A stretch of 64,000 bases of DNA from Rhizophagus irregularis (lineage: Eukaryota; Glomeromycota; Glomeromycetes; Glomerales; Glomeraceae): the NCBI RefSeq assembly GCF_026210795.1, contig NC_089455.1, positions 2,480,001 to 2,544,000 on the forward strand, in the 5' to 3' direction. Made by a program: the position numbers and the translations under genes. Shown in pieces: positions 39,401-50,197 of this stretch (position 1 is the stretch's first letter; every line of letters begins with the position of its first letter). The notes under the pieces are model-generated. The model was not told the origin of the DNA and ran no database searches. It was given only the letters and a program-made list of their open reading frames with translations.

Positions 39401-40508
39401 TCTATTTATTGGCTTTTAACAAATGATAGAAATGTCTGGTTACTTTCTTTTTCATGTTTATTTTTAGATATTAAATTTCTATTATTTTTTAGAGCATTTG
39501 AATCTTTTGGTATATATTTTGCAATTATTATTAGTGTTGCAAAACAGATTGTTTCATTTTTAGTAGTTCTATTTATTATTATAATAAGTTTTGCACATGC
39601 ATTTTATATTTTATTATCACCAACTTCTGATTATTCTTTTGAAAATCCCAATTTTAATAATGATTCTAATAATCCTTGGAATATGAATTCGAAATATAAA
39701 GTATTTAATAATGAAACTACTGATCCTAATCAATTCATAATAGAACAGCCTGATGAAAACACAAATATGTTTACTAATTATGGAACTTCTCTTTTCACAA
39801 TGTATTTATTCTTGACAGGTATGTTTTATATATGTATATGTATATTACAAATATTTTATTAATATTACTTCAATTAATACATTTATTCTTAATCATGTGA
39901 CTTTTGAAAAAAATATTTCACTTTATTACTAGGTGATTCAAGTGCATTATCCATTAATTAGTTATAAAAATAATCCTGCCAACTATTGTAATACTGATGG
40001 TTTTAGATTTCATTTTTGATTGTTGTTGTATTTATGAATTTGTTTATTGGATTACTTAATATGGCGATTGAAAAAGATAAGGATAGAGTTTCATATTTAA
40101 TACAGAAGGCAGAGGTATAAATATCTATCTTATTTAGATAATTTAATTTATTATTTTTTAAAAAATATTTTGCCAATTTTCAAAATCTTTTTCTTATAGA
40201 TCCTAGCTGAAATTGAGTTATTTTATCTATTACCATATCAGAGACGTTGGCAAACATGGTTTCCTGAAGTAATGTATGTATATTTTAGTAGTATTTTTAT
40301 ATAGTGATTCTATTTAATTAATACTTTGATATTTTTTGCTAATGTTTAACAAACTTATTATTCAAGATATTATTATGCCAATGTCGATAAAACTCGAGAA
40401 AAGGTTAAACAAATGATTAGTAATGGTAAATGGAATACTGATGGATTCCCAGAGTTGAAGCAAGAATTATTAAACAAACTTAATATTCAAAATAATCCTG
40501 TCAATTAG
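36465..40508 (+). CDS. WD40-like/TRP-like ion-channel family protein (possibly disabled)
   Basis: Eight exons: 36465-36741, 36829-37157, 37223-37346, 37423-39294, 39369-39818, 39933-40114, 40200-40273 and 40367-40508. The N-terminal half is propeller-like (TKIELSPKSQYLVTYSEED, VGWNVKDID, KLVYIYNDN; WD40-type beta repeats). The C-terminal half holds at least six membrane helices, a pore-like segment (GTSLFTMYLFLTGDSSAL) and a last helix (FMNLFIGLLNMAIEKD) followed by an amphipathic tail (ILAEIELFYLLP, FPEVIYYYANVDKTREKVKQ). This is the ion-transport/TRP-like layout of a large family in Glomeromycotina. A 48 nt stretch at 39959-40006 is in frame at both sides but contains six stop triplets. A homologous-looking reading is spread over other frames. 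Unless this is sequencing error, the product stops after 1026 aa, before the last helix. A possible TATAAAAG lies at 36411-36418. Confidence 0.75.
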
Positions 40509-40622
40509 TACATAATTATGATGTTATGATAGATTATTACTAGATTCTGATTATTATCTTCATCAATCAAATTATTATCATTCTAAAATTAAATTTCATG
40601 TTTTATTAATGGTTTTTTTAGA

Positions 40623-40745
40623 AATAAGTATGGAGAAAAGTACGAACCAGTACGATATATGATAGATTTTGAACATTTTTATTACTGGCAAAGTTTTCGC
40701 TATGTTGTTTTCATGGACATTACTTTGGGAAACATTGCTGATTAA
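40623..40745 (+). other. Orphan exon-like open frame
   Basis: A 40-codon open stretch (NKYGEKYEPVRYMIDFEH, later YYWQSFRYVVFMDITLGNIA, then TAA) follows a good acceptor (GGTTTTTTTAG at 40620). Its composition is gene-like, but no donor partner is evident and it lies after the stop of the channel-like gene. It could be a remnant of a duplicated last exon or a separate small exon. The function is unknown. Confidence 0.25.
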
Positions 40746-41027
40746 ATTTCTTTATAAAACAACATTTTTATAAGATATTTTATTCTAAAGAAAAGAGAAT
40801 TCAGTAATGTTTAAGAAAACTTCTGTGCATTCTTAAAAGATGCAAAAAGAAAATAAATTTACTTTGATATGTTTGTTTTTTTAGAGATAATACAAGAAAT
40901 ATTATTTAAAATAAAACAAAAGGAAATTCCTTCTAATTTCTACTATACTTATATTTAATTTTCTTCAACTTTAGTACATCGCCTAAATAATCTTGTGGTG
41001 GAAAAGCTACATAGTATTATTTAAAGA

Positions 41028-44000
41028 TTACTTCTTTTTAATCTTTTTTTTACTATTTGGAAGTACTACAGCATCAAAATCATCAAAATCATCCGAATTA
41101 TTAGAATCATTAGAATCATGATAATTAGATGCATTTTGATTTATCACACGATTTGTTAAATGATATAATCTACTAACTATATTTATTGTTAAATTTAAAG
41201 TTGAAAAAATTAATGTAAGAAAAGGAATAGTATCACGAAAATAAACTTTCTGCATATAATAAATCTATAATCAGTATAAATGGGGAATATGTTAGTTATC
41301 CCTTCAAATAAAAAATAAATTTTTAGTACCGTGATTCTTACCTGAATGGCTACTTGAGGAATGTCTGCAATAAAAATGCTGAGGCAAGAACCCCAAAGTA
41401 TCTTTACTTTAAGTGATTCAGAGAAAGGAGCTCTAAAACATGAAAAACCTGCAAATTTTGAATGTAAAATATTTAATGCTTTGATATCAGCACCAGCTAA
41501 TATGGTAAATAAAAATGCAACTTTTGCATTAGTCTTAAACCATTGATTAAATTTTGTGTTTGTATTTTCATTTGTTACAATAGAAAAAGCTAATATTGTG
41601 TTTATTCCTACAGGTATTACTAAAAATAAGACACTATTCACAAAAGAAAGGACAAGCCATAATGTTAGTAAGAAAGTAAATAAAAAAAAACGAAATTATG
41701 CTATCACAATACCTTGGAAGATAAAGTATAGGAATATCTCTAGCGTTACTATTAACGAAAAGAATATCCATAACCAAATCGAGAATAATTATACCAAGTT
41801 GTAAAATAGCAATATTATTACCCTAAAGAATATTTAAATATATTATATAATTTAATTAATGTGATTATAAAAATTCTTTATAGAATACGTTACTCTGCTA
41901 TCTCTTATTTGAGCGAACAAGAATAAAACTATCAAGAGTCCAACAAATAAGAATATGCCTAATAATCCGAACTTGTATTTTTCCCATAAATTCGCTATTA
42001 TACGAAAAGAATTAGTTAGTATATATATACAGTTAAAATCACTCATCATTAGATACTCACGTGAACGGACGAAACCATATTTTTCGTCCAAGTATTGAGT
42101 TGTCTGACCTTCACCAATCGGAGTTTGATCTTTATATCTAACCATAAAATCAAGATATTTAATAACAGTCGCAACACTTATATCATTCTCAATTCTAGTT
42201 TCTTTAATATCTATAGAAATTAAATATTGTTTTTCATTTACACTATTATCCACTTGAGTTCTTCCATTACTACTAAGACGTGATCGATTTATAGGAACAG
42301 CATAAGATATTTCATTTAATAAATTATCAAAGAAATGATCTGAAGTTAAATTATCAAAATATAGAGTACCCCCAGGAGTTAAACGTAATATACCAGTAGC
42401 TGAACGAGAAAAATGATCTATTCTTTCCTCAGTAGTAAAATTCCAAATATTCTCTCTAATACCTAACATTGGTTCATTAAATACTCTATCTCTAACAAAA
42501 TCATTATCCACCTTAATAAAATAATTTCCTTTTGATACGCTAAAAGTACTATTTAATATTCTACCGGTAACAGTTCTATTATCATTTTCTATTGATAAAA
42601 AATATGGTTGAAATGATTGACGTAAATAAGTTTTATCCCCATCTTTCTGATAAATTGATAGTTTACCTGTAGAAAGAGCAACAGGATCATAAAATGTAAT
42701 AGACACTTCATCTAAATTAGGTTTTACAGTAGATTGAATTTTAGGAATAGTTGATTCAACATTTAAATTAGAATAACCTTTATCCCTGTCACCAGCAGAT
42801 TTAGGCAAGTCGTCGGTTATATCGAATTGCCAAGAATTATCTATTTCTTTTTGAGCAACTAAGAGAGTATTATTATGTGGCAATATTTCAAATATTCCCT
42901 TTGAATTTGTAGACGAACCAAAACCGTAAGCAGTCCCAACCTTTCCATCATATAAAACTCCATCTATACTATTAAAATTAACGTCAAAAGAAATAAACAA
43001 ATAACCACCGAATGTTAAACTACGTACCCTCCAAAAAGAAGTCGTATTTACAGGATCTGAACTATTAAGAGTTAGAAGAGATGTAATAGCCCCTGAAGAT
43101 AAGAAATTAACTTTAATATAAATAGCTGTCTCACTATAATCTTGTTTAGCTACTAAAAAACAAACTTTCCCAACTCCAACATAAGCGATATCACATGTTA
43201 AACTAATAAATTCTAAATTAGTACAAATTTGATAAAGTAAGAAAGGGGAAACAGAGGTTTGACTATATCCAATAGGTAAAATGGATAATTGATTTTGTGG
43301 TATGATTGTAATATTTTTAATATTAGAATCATCATCAGTTTTTTGTGTTCTATCTACGAATACGATAGCGTAACCTTCGTCAATTGTTGACATAGTTACA
43401 ACTGTAGAATTAACAGGTCCACTAAGGTTAAAATTTCCAGATGTTAAATTTGTAAAATTTCCTTCAGGTTCAATTCTATATTGTTGCCATTCAACAATAT
43501 TTGTTGTATTTGCCCTCATATTACATCTAAGAAATCCTTTTTCTCTATTAATATTAAGTTGTATTTTACTTATTGCAGATGTAGGTGCAGCAGGTCCAAA
43601 ATATCTACGGTCTAATACATTACCATCTAAATCAATTACAATTCCCCATTCTGTAAGTGTAGCATTTAAAATATCATTGGGATCTGTGGAATTATAATAA
43701 GTAACTAAAATTTGTTTCTTACGAATTAAATAATATTTTAAAGGATATGATTTAATCAAAGAACAATAATTAATTTTTGGAATATCTAAATTTTTATAAT
43801 CTTTTTCAATAACTGTTCCGTCAAGGTTAATAATTCTTAATGAAAGCATATTAATGAAACAATCATTATTTGGTGAATCTCTTCTAACTATTCTTATTAC
43901 CATTGTACCATCGTCAAATACTTGTGAATCATACACAAGAGGTAATGATGTTGGTCCATAATCAATTTCCTCCACATGAGAAAATGTTTTCATTTTTCCT

Positions 44001-44116
44001 ATTGTTGTTTCTATTGTTGTTTCTGCTGTTGTTGTAAATAATGGATACGAGCATAATATAATCGAAAAAATTAACGAAAATAATATTTTCGTCGAATTTT
44101 CTCGTATTATCTGCAT
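41028..44116 (-). CDS. Large-ectodomain multi-pass membrane protein of unknown function
   Basis: Five exons (minus): 44116-42061, 41994-41894, 41822-41713, 41633-41342 and 41249-41028. All junctions are GT-AG and in frame. Introns are 66-92 bp with TACTAAC/CTAAC-like branch sites. The product is 926 aa. An N-terminal hydrophobic segment (about 11-28) starts a roughly 650-residue N-glycosylation-rich, beta-rich extracellular region. It is followed by a membrane helix (FGLLGIFLFVGLLIVLFLFA) and about five more hydrophobic segments (ILQLGIIILDLVMDILFV, LFLVIPVGINTILAF, VAFLFTILAGADIKAL, SCLSIFIADIPQVAIQ, FLTLIFSTLNLTINIV). The tail is Asp/Ser then Lys-rich. The IADIPQVAIQ motif recalls the E-x2-PQ-x2-Q motif of XK-related proteins; that is only a hint. 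It converges on the channel-like gene. Confidence 0.75.
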
Positions 44117-44213
44117 TTTTTTACCTTTTTCTGAATAATGAATATTTTACAAAGTTAAACTCGGAAATTTTTTGAGATTAAATGTACTGTAACATGTAAA
44201 TCCTTTGATCTTT

Positions 44214-44221
44214 CTTATATA
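44214..44221 (-). promoter_or_regulatory. Candidate TATA box (TATATAAG)
   Basis: The minus strand reads TATATAAG about 100 bp upstream of the ATG at 44116. This is inference from sequence and spacing. Confidence 0.35.
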
Positions 44222-44347
44222 CCATCAAAATATGCAAGTTTATGCACCCCTTTTTATACGTCTTTGTGGTTATTAAGTATTCATTACTAAAATTTTTATA
44301 TTATTTAATTCGGACTAATTAAAAAGTGTAGGATTCTATTCTTAATA

Positions 44348-45315
44348 CAGTCTGATCTCGATATAATGAATCCACGATATAACGAACTCTCGACTTACCG
44401 AACTTTTTTTTAAAAAATCAGTCACTGCTCAGATAATTTTGATTAATATGAAACTCACGTGTTTGAAATTTCTCATAATTTATGTGATAATCTTAATTCT
44501 GGTCAAAATTAATATTTAATCACGTGACAAATTTATATACCGATCTTATTACTGTAAACTTATGGAGTTCGGTATATAAAATTAATGGTCAGCCATTTCT
44601 GGATTACCTGAGGAAATCCTAGTCTTATAGAACTATAATAGACAAAGGGAAAAAATGTGTGATTACCTACTTTGGTTCGTAAGATAATTTTTTGGAGGCC
44701 GAGCACCATTGGAAGCCGACCATATCACACTCCCCAACAAAACCACCTAAAAAGTTCACTAAGGACAGAAACTAAAACTCGGCATCAAGCAAAGGGAAGA
44801 CTGCGGGTGCTCAATCTAAGTCTTCGACTCGTTTGCGCGATAAATCCAAACCTCATAAACGGACCGACGATACGCGTTCTTTGCTTACCCAAATCCTGAA
44901 ATTTCTGGCAACTTAGTTGTCGAGTAAAATCCTAGATAGTAATGGGAGGATTCTAGCATACTAACGATTTTTATTGTCGCTACCTCTTTTTGTAGGGCCC
45001 ATGGTTAGGTGTAATGGTGTTATAAGGTGTAGAGGAGTTTTTGTAGGAATGGTTTAATTTTCTTTTTTTTTAGTTTTTCGGCGTCCTTTGGTTTTTTTAT
45101 CCCCCCTTTTTTGGTCATATTTCCGGTCCCAGTGCATTAATTTTGCAATCGGTTATGAGTTGGGTGTTTACTTTAGTTTAAAAATTTTCGCTACTTGTAG
45201 TATTAATTTTTAGGGTTCGCCCTTGTTTCACCCCCCAGTCTATGTCTAAATTTAATAAATAAAAATAAAAAAAGAGTTCGGTATATAAAAAAATTTACAT
45301 ACCGAACTTCTACTG
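44348..45315. mobile_element. TA-flanked pogo-like element, interrupted by a retroelement
   Basis: It starts CAGTCTGATCTCGATATAAT after TA (44346-44347) and ends ACCGAACTTCTACTG before TA (45316-45317). The interior motifs (ATATAACGAAC, CACGTG, TTCGGTATATAAA) resemble the element at 32879-33338. Without the 44582-45273 insert it would be about 260 bp. No coding sequence of its own is present. Confidence 0.5.
44582..45273 (+). mobile_element. 5'-truncated non-LTR (LINE-like) retroelement insertion
   Basis: A 692 bp segment with clearly higher G+C than its flanks ends in an A-rich tail (TTAATAAATAAAAATAAAAA) and is bounded by direct repeats GAGTTCGGTATATAAAA (44565-44581 and 45274-45290, 17 bp). 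A long target duplication plus a 3' A-rich tail is the signature of target-primed reverse transcription. An internal frame has a basic stretch (STRLRDKSKPHKRTDDTRSL) that could be ORF1-like, but the family is not certain. The short open frame at 44672-44899 is in another frame. Confidence 0.6.
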
Positions 45316-45317
45316 TA

Positions 45318-47105
45318 TACAGTGATATTATATCGTTGGATTTATCTTGATGAGAGGAATCCTATGGTAGTAAATTCGCATTTAGTATCAATATTGATCG
45401 AATTATCACAAAAAACGTATTTTACTATGCGTTATTTGTAAATTAAATGAAAGTGTTCGGGACAATATGTGTATTAATTATATAAGGGATGTCTAAAAAT
45501 GAAAATTTGTATAAAAAAAATATATACAGTACGAAGCAGCAAATGTAAAACTAAAACTGATTACAATAACTTTTTTACATCCAAAATTCTTGTGAATTGG
45601 CTGTCCTAAAAGCACATAAACTTGCGGAATGCTAATAGGAGGAGGAATACTATATAACATTTATATACTAAACTAATTAGAGAATTAATGGAGGAAATAT
45701 TTGAACTTTCATTGTAATATAAATTTAGTGCCATGATAAGGTAGAAATTGTCGAGTTTCTGTGGAATTGTGAGCGAGCTTTTTAACTTATTCTTCTTTAA
45801 CCTGATTTGTTCCTTAATAAAATATAATTTGATTATTATAGATAACGCTATTAATTAATCAAAAGTATATTTATATAAGTATTTCGCGTCAATCTACAGC
45901 AAATCATATACTGTATATCTAAAATATTTCGATTCAGTTTTAAATCATTTTTTTGTCCGGCAGGCCAAAGATTTCATATTTACAAAATTTGATCACTTGT
46001 TCTTGAGTAAAACGGTATAAATTAGAGATTTAGGGAATCACTACCTTGGGGGACAAAAACATTGACCAGAATTAACATAATTTCGGCCAGAGTTATAAGT
46101 ACATGTCATGAGATTTGTAATTTTGTTTTATAAATCCGGCCAGATTTTATAATTCCGGCCTAAATTATATGTATCATTTTTCTGAAAACTGAGGGTATGT
46201 TAAACGAAGAATCAAGTTTGAGTGTTCTTGGCCACAAAATATTACTTGAATTAGATAACATTTTAAGATTCAATAAATCGAGCTTGGCAATGATCTCCCA
46301 CAAAATGTTTTCCCCTAATTTAGGTTATAAAGGTTTTCCGATGGCAAATTACTTGAAAAAAGACAATCGCTTCAAAAATTTACTTATTCTGGCCATGAAT
46401 AAGGGTTTTTTAAATCGATAATTCATCATGTTTCGCGACTCGCGACTAACTTGTCATTTTATAATTGGAAGTATTATATAAATGGAAGTACCTCGCATTG
46501 AATTAAGAAAAATTATTATTCGAAATTCTGAATTAATAAATTTATCATAGTTCGATCAAGAAATTCAATGTTAACCCTGATTAGTACAATTTTATAACAA
46601 TATATTTTCATGAGAAACTTCGATTTTTATTCGATAGGGGGGAAAAAATACTTATTTTAACCATGTACTGTACATGCTGTATATTTTATGTAGCAATAAA
46701 AAAAAGGTAATTTTTTTGTTCCTTTATAATAATTATCATCTTTTAATATTTTCATACTAATATTTAAATTTATGAAAATGAATCTTTTTTTTTTAATTTT
46801 TCCATTTTTTAAAATTTTACAACTTTTATTTGCAAATGTTAATCGCCGAAAAAAAAGAGGTATTTTAATTTTTTAAGAACCATTCAAAATCTCGATGCGT
46901 TATACTGTATAATACAATCACGACGCTTATTATCTTTTTTTTTAATTTACATTTCGACAAAATTTAATGAATTATTATTAATGTTATTAGTTAGAAAAAA
47001 TAAATTACAGTTTTTTTTTTTGCTTTATATTAAATAAAAATGTGATTTTTTTTTGTATATAAAAAAAATACTGATAAATAATAAATTTTTCGTATTTCAT
47101 GAGGT
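45318..47105. other. Intergenic, degenerate repeats
   Basis: No gene was supported. About 45955-46425 is related to about 48735-49375 (see that repeat). Several CCGGCC/GGCCGG motifs occur near 46075-46165. The 74-codon open frame 46197-46421 lies wholly in the duplicated segment, and its frame is not kept in the other copy. Confidence 0.4.
45955..46425. repeat. Diverged segmental repeat, copy 1
   Basis: It matches 48735-49375 in patches: CATATTTACAAAATTTGAT; AAAATATTACTTGAATTAGA against AAAATATTTCTTGAATTAGA; TCAATAAATCGAGCTTGGCA against TCATAAATCGGGGTTGACA; and CGCTTCAAAAATTTAC followed by TGAATAAGGG. Both copies are in the same orientation about 2.8 kb apart. The function is unknown. Confidence 0.45.
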
Positions 47106-47567
47106 CGTTTTCAGAAATGTTGGCACTCAGTGTGTCGATCATTTCTCAAATCGAACACACCGAACACACACTGAACACAAACAAAACACAGCAATTAAAA
47201 TTGCGAAAAAAAAATTTTTTCCTTTATGAAACAAAAAATTAGACTTCGATAATATATTTTTAGGTAGTGTGCATAAAAAAATGTATAAAAATTATATTAT
47301 TTATATATATGTATTCACTTGTATTTGCTTGTATTCGCTTATATTCAGTGTGTTCGGTTGTGTTCGGTTGTGTTCGGTATGTGTTCGGTATAAATTTTAA
47401 CATTTTCAATTTTTTTCATAACTAAAAATTGATAAAAATAGTTTTTATGTAAAACTATATACGCACACTTCAAGTTCTCATAATTTTTTATATGTGTTCA
47501 CGGTGTGTTCGGTGTGTTCGTTTTGTAAAAATGATTGACACATTGAGTGCCAACATTTCTGAAAACG
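47106..47567. mobile_element. 462 bp element with about 65 bp terminal inverted repeats
   Basis: The left end reads CGTTTTCAGAAATGTTGGCA then CTCAGTGTGTCGATCATTT, and further GAACACACCGAACACAC. The right end is its inverse (GTGTGTTCGGTGTGTTCG, AATGATTGACACATTGAGTG then CCAACATTTCTGAAAACG). The interior has further TGTGTTCGGT repeats (about 47348-47390). The target duplication is not clear. Small open frames in the arms (for example 47488-47704) are artefacts of the repeats. Confidence 0.6.
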
Positions 47568-48051
47568 GCAATAAGTGTCGGGATATTATTGAATATCGGT
47601 TTTCGCTTATTAGGGATCTTTGGATGTATAAACAGGATTTTGATTGTCGAGATTTCGTAATAAATCCTAAATTATTCAAATTATTCAAATTTTCTAAATT
47701 TTAAAATTTTGTTAATTTTTTTGAATTTTCCAACAACGGTTCGGATGGATGAAATACCGTAAATATGGTTATCGAATTACCGAAATTCCAGATTAATATA
47801 AAAATCTCATCCGACATTAATGTTATCGTTCATAAATAATTAAAAATGCAAATTGATTAATTAACAAAGTTTCATGTTAATTTTTTTGATTAAATACTTA
47901 AATAAATAAAAATGAAATTTAGAATCATTTTTTATTTGTTCTTATTAAATTAAAATATCATAAAAATTTAAAATCAAAAATTGTTATGTTTCTAAGCCTA
48001 AATTACTTGCGAGCTTACGAACACATATATACGTTATAAATAAAAACAAAA

Positions 48052-48330
48052 ATGAATAAATTCATAAAACTAATAATTATCAGTGCTATTGTAACCTTCC
48101 TCATCGTTGAAATAGAGGTAATAAATAAATCAAGCTTTCTTTTTTCTTTTTTATAATGCGTACAACGGTACAAACCTTTCATTTTAATTTTCTTCCACCA
48201 CAAAGATGCTTGAAATTTCCGATACTACGAGAATTTTGTAGAAGGAAATTAGTCCTACCACCATCACCACAACAGCAATAGCCGGATCGGCACCAATTGT
48301 ACCATAATTGCTGGCACTATCAATTTAAGA
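48052..48330 (+). pseudogene. Decayed paralogue of the small secreted GPI-type protein family
   Basis: Exon 1 (48052-48117, MNKFIKLIIISAIVTFLIVE) matches the signal peptide exon of the 31.4 kb gene at both DNA and protein level and ends at a GT donor. The acceptor region CTTCCACCACAAAG resembles CTTCCACCAG of paralogue A. Exon 2 begins with a short frame that hits TAG after 11 codons. The distal end still shows NSNS and CTIIAGTINL-like coding (compare VAIIAGIVTYFY). The Pro/Ala/Thr-rich middle is lost. It is a dead copy, about 3.5 kb upstream of a live paralogue. Confidence 0.65.
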
Positions 48331-48734
48331 AGCAATTAAATAATTCCTAAAATTAAAAAAGCTCAATTATATTTTCATTTAATGCATTTTATATTTATAA
48401 AATTATTATAACTTACCAATGATAAGAATATTATGAAAATAAAAAATCTTTTCTTTCTACCCGATAAAAACGGAATTTAAGGAAACTTTGACTTTTTGAT
48501 ATCTGTACAGAAATATTATTTAAAGAATAGAGCATCTAAAACTCGAATGGTATACACTAAAAGAATAACATTCAACATTAAAGTTCAAATTCGGAGATTC
48601 GAATTGATCGACCAAAGTCGGCCCAATGGTCCTAATTAGTAAAATTGGACCGACCGCTGATATCATTTAAATAACGAAAAAGAAAATCAACATCAAATGC
48701 GACTATAGTGAATACGTTAGACCCGATATACGTA

Positions 48735-49375
48735 CGTATTTTGACGGTCAAAAATTCCATATTTACAAAATTTGATGCTATTAATAGCCAAACAATATAA
48801 TAAATGACCAACATGATATTCAAGAATACATACTATTTTTTTTAGACTAAAAAAAAAGAAATGCCAATCCTGCTAACTTTTCAAGGAAAACTAAAGAAAA
48901 GAAATGCTAAACCCGCTAACTTTTTAGGGAAACTAAAGAAAAGAAATGCTAAGCCTGCTAACATTTCGACAAAGCCAAGGGAGATACCAAATTAGGGATA
49001 AATATACGATATATAACATGATTCACAGACTTATTAAGTTGTATGAAATTACTTTAAAAGATTAAATACTTTCGATCTGAGATTTCGGGTGCAAAATATT
49101 TCTTGAATTAGACAATTATTATAATTATTCAAGATTTCATAAATCGGGGTTGACATGATCTCATATAGTGAAAAAAATCGGGGAAATTAACAAATTTGAA
49201 CTTATAATTTTTATTATTGATAATCTAGGACAAATTAGGATAAAGTTTTTTTTTACGGCGTGCACCCTGATACAGGGCGTTCAAACATACGAGTTACTTT
49301 GAAGGTTTTATCACGCGATGATCGCTTCAAAAATTTACACACCCTGATCAATGAATAAGGGGTAGTGTAGATCAT
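48735..49375. repeat. Diverged segmental repeat, copy 2
   Basis: Same-orientation relative of 45955-46425, with insertions near 49190-49300. A short tandem block (48855-48985) lies inside it. Confidence 0.45.
48855..48985. repeat. Three-copy tandem repeat, 42-43 bp unit
   Basis: The unit is approximately AAAGAAATGCTAANCCYGCT plus AACTTTTYAGGGAAACTAA. Copies start near 48857, 48900 and 48942, and the last is diverged. There is no long open frame. Confidence 0.6.
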
Positions 49376-50166
49376 ATATAACGGTCAGTATATTCCATAT
49401 ATATATATTATTTCTTTTATTTCTGAATTAATAAATTTATTATATAATTTTTTAACAAAAAATATTTCAAATGTTAAAATAGAAATTTCAGGGGGAAGAA
49501 ATAATTGGATAATTGGAATAATTTTAGTAAATAGTATATATATTAATTAATTATATATATATATTAAATAATTTTATTCGTTCATCTAAAAAGTAAATAC
49601 AATAAATATTAATGTAATTTAATAAGGAATAAACAAAACCATTCTTTTTTGACGCGTTATTAATTAAGTTCGCGTAATATAAAAAATTTTTGATCGTAAC
49701 ACGGCTTATGAGTTGATTTTCAAAGCACATCATCAAAAAAGAAATGCCAAGAAAAGTTAATCATTTTTGTCGATTCTGATAGGAAAATATGGTTACACAA
49801 ATTACACAAATTACACAATTATTTCATCATTTAACAGACAATCAGCAACCTTATTCATCACATTCACACATAGCATAATCTTGTGTTATCAAAATGAATA
49901 ATGAATTCTTTTATATCCTATTATAATATTAAAGTTAAGTTCGAAATAACATGTGTCTATATATCTCGCGTGGGTTATTGGGGTGGGTTGTAACATAAAT
50001 ATGAATTATTATTTGTTTTTATTTTTTGGTTTGTAATACAGTGCGTTGATCATATAACATATTAATCATTATCAAGTGGCTATCAAAAATGCCAAGAGAG
50101 CCAAGAAAGAGTTTGTTATGCACCTTACAATAATTTGGTTTAGGTAATACAAAATCTTTTATTCAC

Positions 50167-50197
<31 letters not shown>

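Noticed and set aside
41852-41893. C-terminal extension RVTYSIKNFYNHIN of the ectodomain gene
   Set aside because: This is intron read-through; splicing at 41893 continues into three more exons with membrane helices.
44672-44899. 75-codon frame in the retroelement segment
   Set aside because: Another frame has the more protein-like basic peptide; neither has a clear family match, so no CDS is called.
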